From Ectobius pallidus (lineage: Eukaryota; Arthropoda; Insecta; Blattodea; Ectobiidae): a stretch of 64,000 nucleotides of DNA. The notes under the pieces are model-generated. The model was not told the DNA's origin, did no database searches, and saw only the letters and a program-made list of their open reading frames with translations. Made by a program: the position numbers and the translations under genes. Every line of letters begins with the position of its first letter. Positions within the stretch are counted from its first letter, which is position 1. Of the stretch, positions 63,400-64,000 are shown piece after piece. The DNA lies in NCBI GenBank assembly GCA_964059195.1, contig CAXKWD010000011.1, positions 30,115,066-30,179,065 of the forward strand, given 5' to 3'.

Positions 63400-63895
63400 T
63401 GTTTCGATGGGTTCCCACCACCATCAGCTGAGATCTACTGACAAGTTTGCTTCTTTGTCCACCAGATGTCCTCCAAGTTGTATAAATCTGAGAACGAGGT
63501 CATTGTCCTTAGGGATATCAAAATTTATAAGTCTATCTGCAGTGGCTCATCAATTTTAGTCTACAGGTCATGATTTCAATGGTGAGGCAAAATTACTGAA
63601 ATATGTTCAGAAACCACTTGAATTAACTGTTTGGGAAAAGTAAACATCTAAAAAACAAAGATAGAGATCCCAAAAAACAATGACCTCATTTTCAAATCCT
63701 TAAAACATCTGATGGATAAAGCATCAAACTTGTCATTAGATATTAGCTGATGATCATGGGGAACCCATCAAAATGTATAGGCTAATCTAATTTGTAAGTT
63801 TCTACATATAACAATAATGTGAAGTTAAATGTTTTAAAGTTTACTACATGATATTGACATTTCACAATGTTTTCTTGATTAATTTAAACAAAACC
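63400..63895. mobile_element. Foldback-family element, SINE-free relative of 51663-52510
   Basis: Shares AAATATGTTCAGAAACCACT, AACAATGACCTCATTTTCAA, GATGATCATGGGGAACCCAT and the arm ATGTTTTAAAGTTTACTACATG with the copy in ATPase intron 5, and is uninterrupted where that copy holds the SINE. Confidence 0.75.
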
Positions 63896-64000
63896 ATTAA
63901 GATTTACCTAGAGAACATCACTGTAAATAGAAAATAATTAATAAAACTAAACTTCTCACCTGATAAAAATGTCCACTTAGTGTAAACGAAAACTGGTACA

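Noticed and set aside
1..64000. CRISPR arrays, bacterial operons or integrated viral genes
   Set aside because: No regularly spaced short repeats with unique spacers, no dense bacterial-style coding and no recognisable viral proteins were seen.

Overview
This window is nuclear DNA of an animal, almost certainly a hemimetabolous insect with a large, AT-rich, transposon-loaded genome. A cockroach or termite (Blattodea) is my best guess, but that is an inference from the overall style and not from a diagnostic marker. Only two genes can be reconstructed with confidence. Both lie on the plus strand, are split into small exons by long introns, and together occupy about 34 kb. The rest is introns and intergenic DNA dense with DNA transposons, tRNA-derived SINEs and LINE tails.

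Region 1 (about 3.1-25.6 kb) holds the most interesting object: an unrecognised gene built as a serial microexon gene. Exon 1 encodes a short N-terminus and a hydrophobic segment. Sixteen internal exons of 42-111 nt follow, plus one 30-nt candidate. The last exon ends in a second hydrophobic stretch. Every internal exon is a multiple of three, begins and ends in phase 0, has AG/GT borders, and in most cases carries one N-glycosylation sequon near its 3' end. The predicted product is about 379 residues, acidic, almost free of cysteine and has 14 sequons. Several exons together with their flanking introns are visibly copies of each other, so the gene grew by tandem exon duplication.

Region 2 (about 25.6-43.2 kb) is intergenic and is a layered graveyard of mobile elements: mariner, hAT, RTE-like LINE 3' ends, at least three SINE families, foldback elements and a matryoshka of elements within elements at 29.75-32.81 kb. 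Several insertions keep perfect target-site duplications, and one hAT insertion can be checked against an empty site elsewhere in the window.

Region 3 (43.4-54.7 kb) is a complete seven-exon gene for a sodium/potassium-transporting ATPase beta subunit (nervana family), 355 residues, with the transmembrane helix, six disulfide cysteines and two sequons in place. Its introns carry SINEs, a hAT element and a mariner remnant.

Region 4 (54.7-64 kb) is the 3' flank: 3' UTR, a SINE, a hAT element, a Tigger/pogo-like element, a LINE reverse-transcriptase fragment, a mariner deletion derivative and unassigned AT-rich DNA. No rRNA genes, CRISPR arrays, or bacterial or viral genes were seen.
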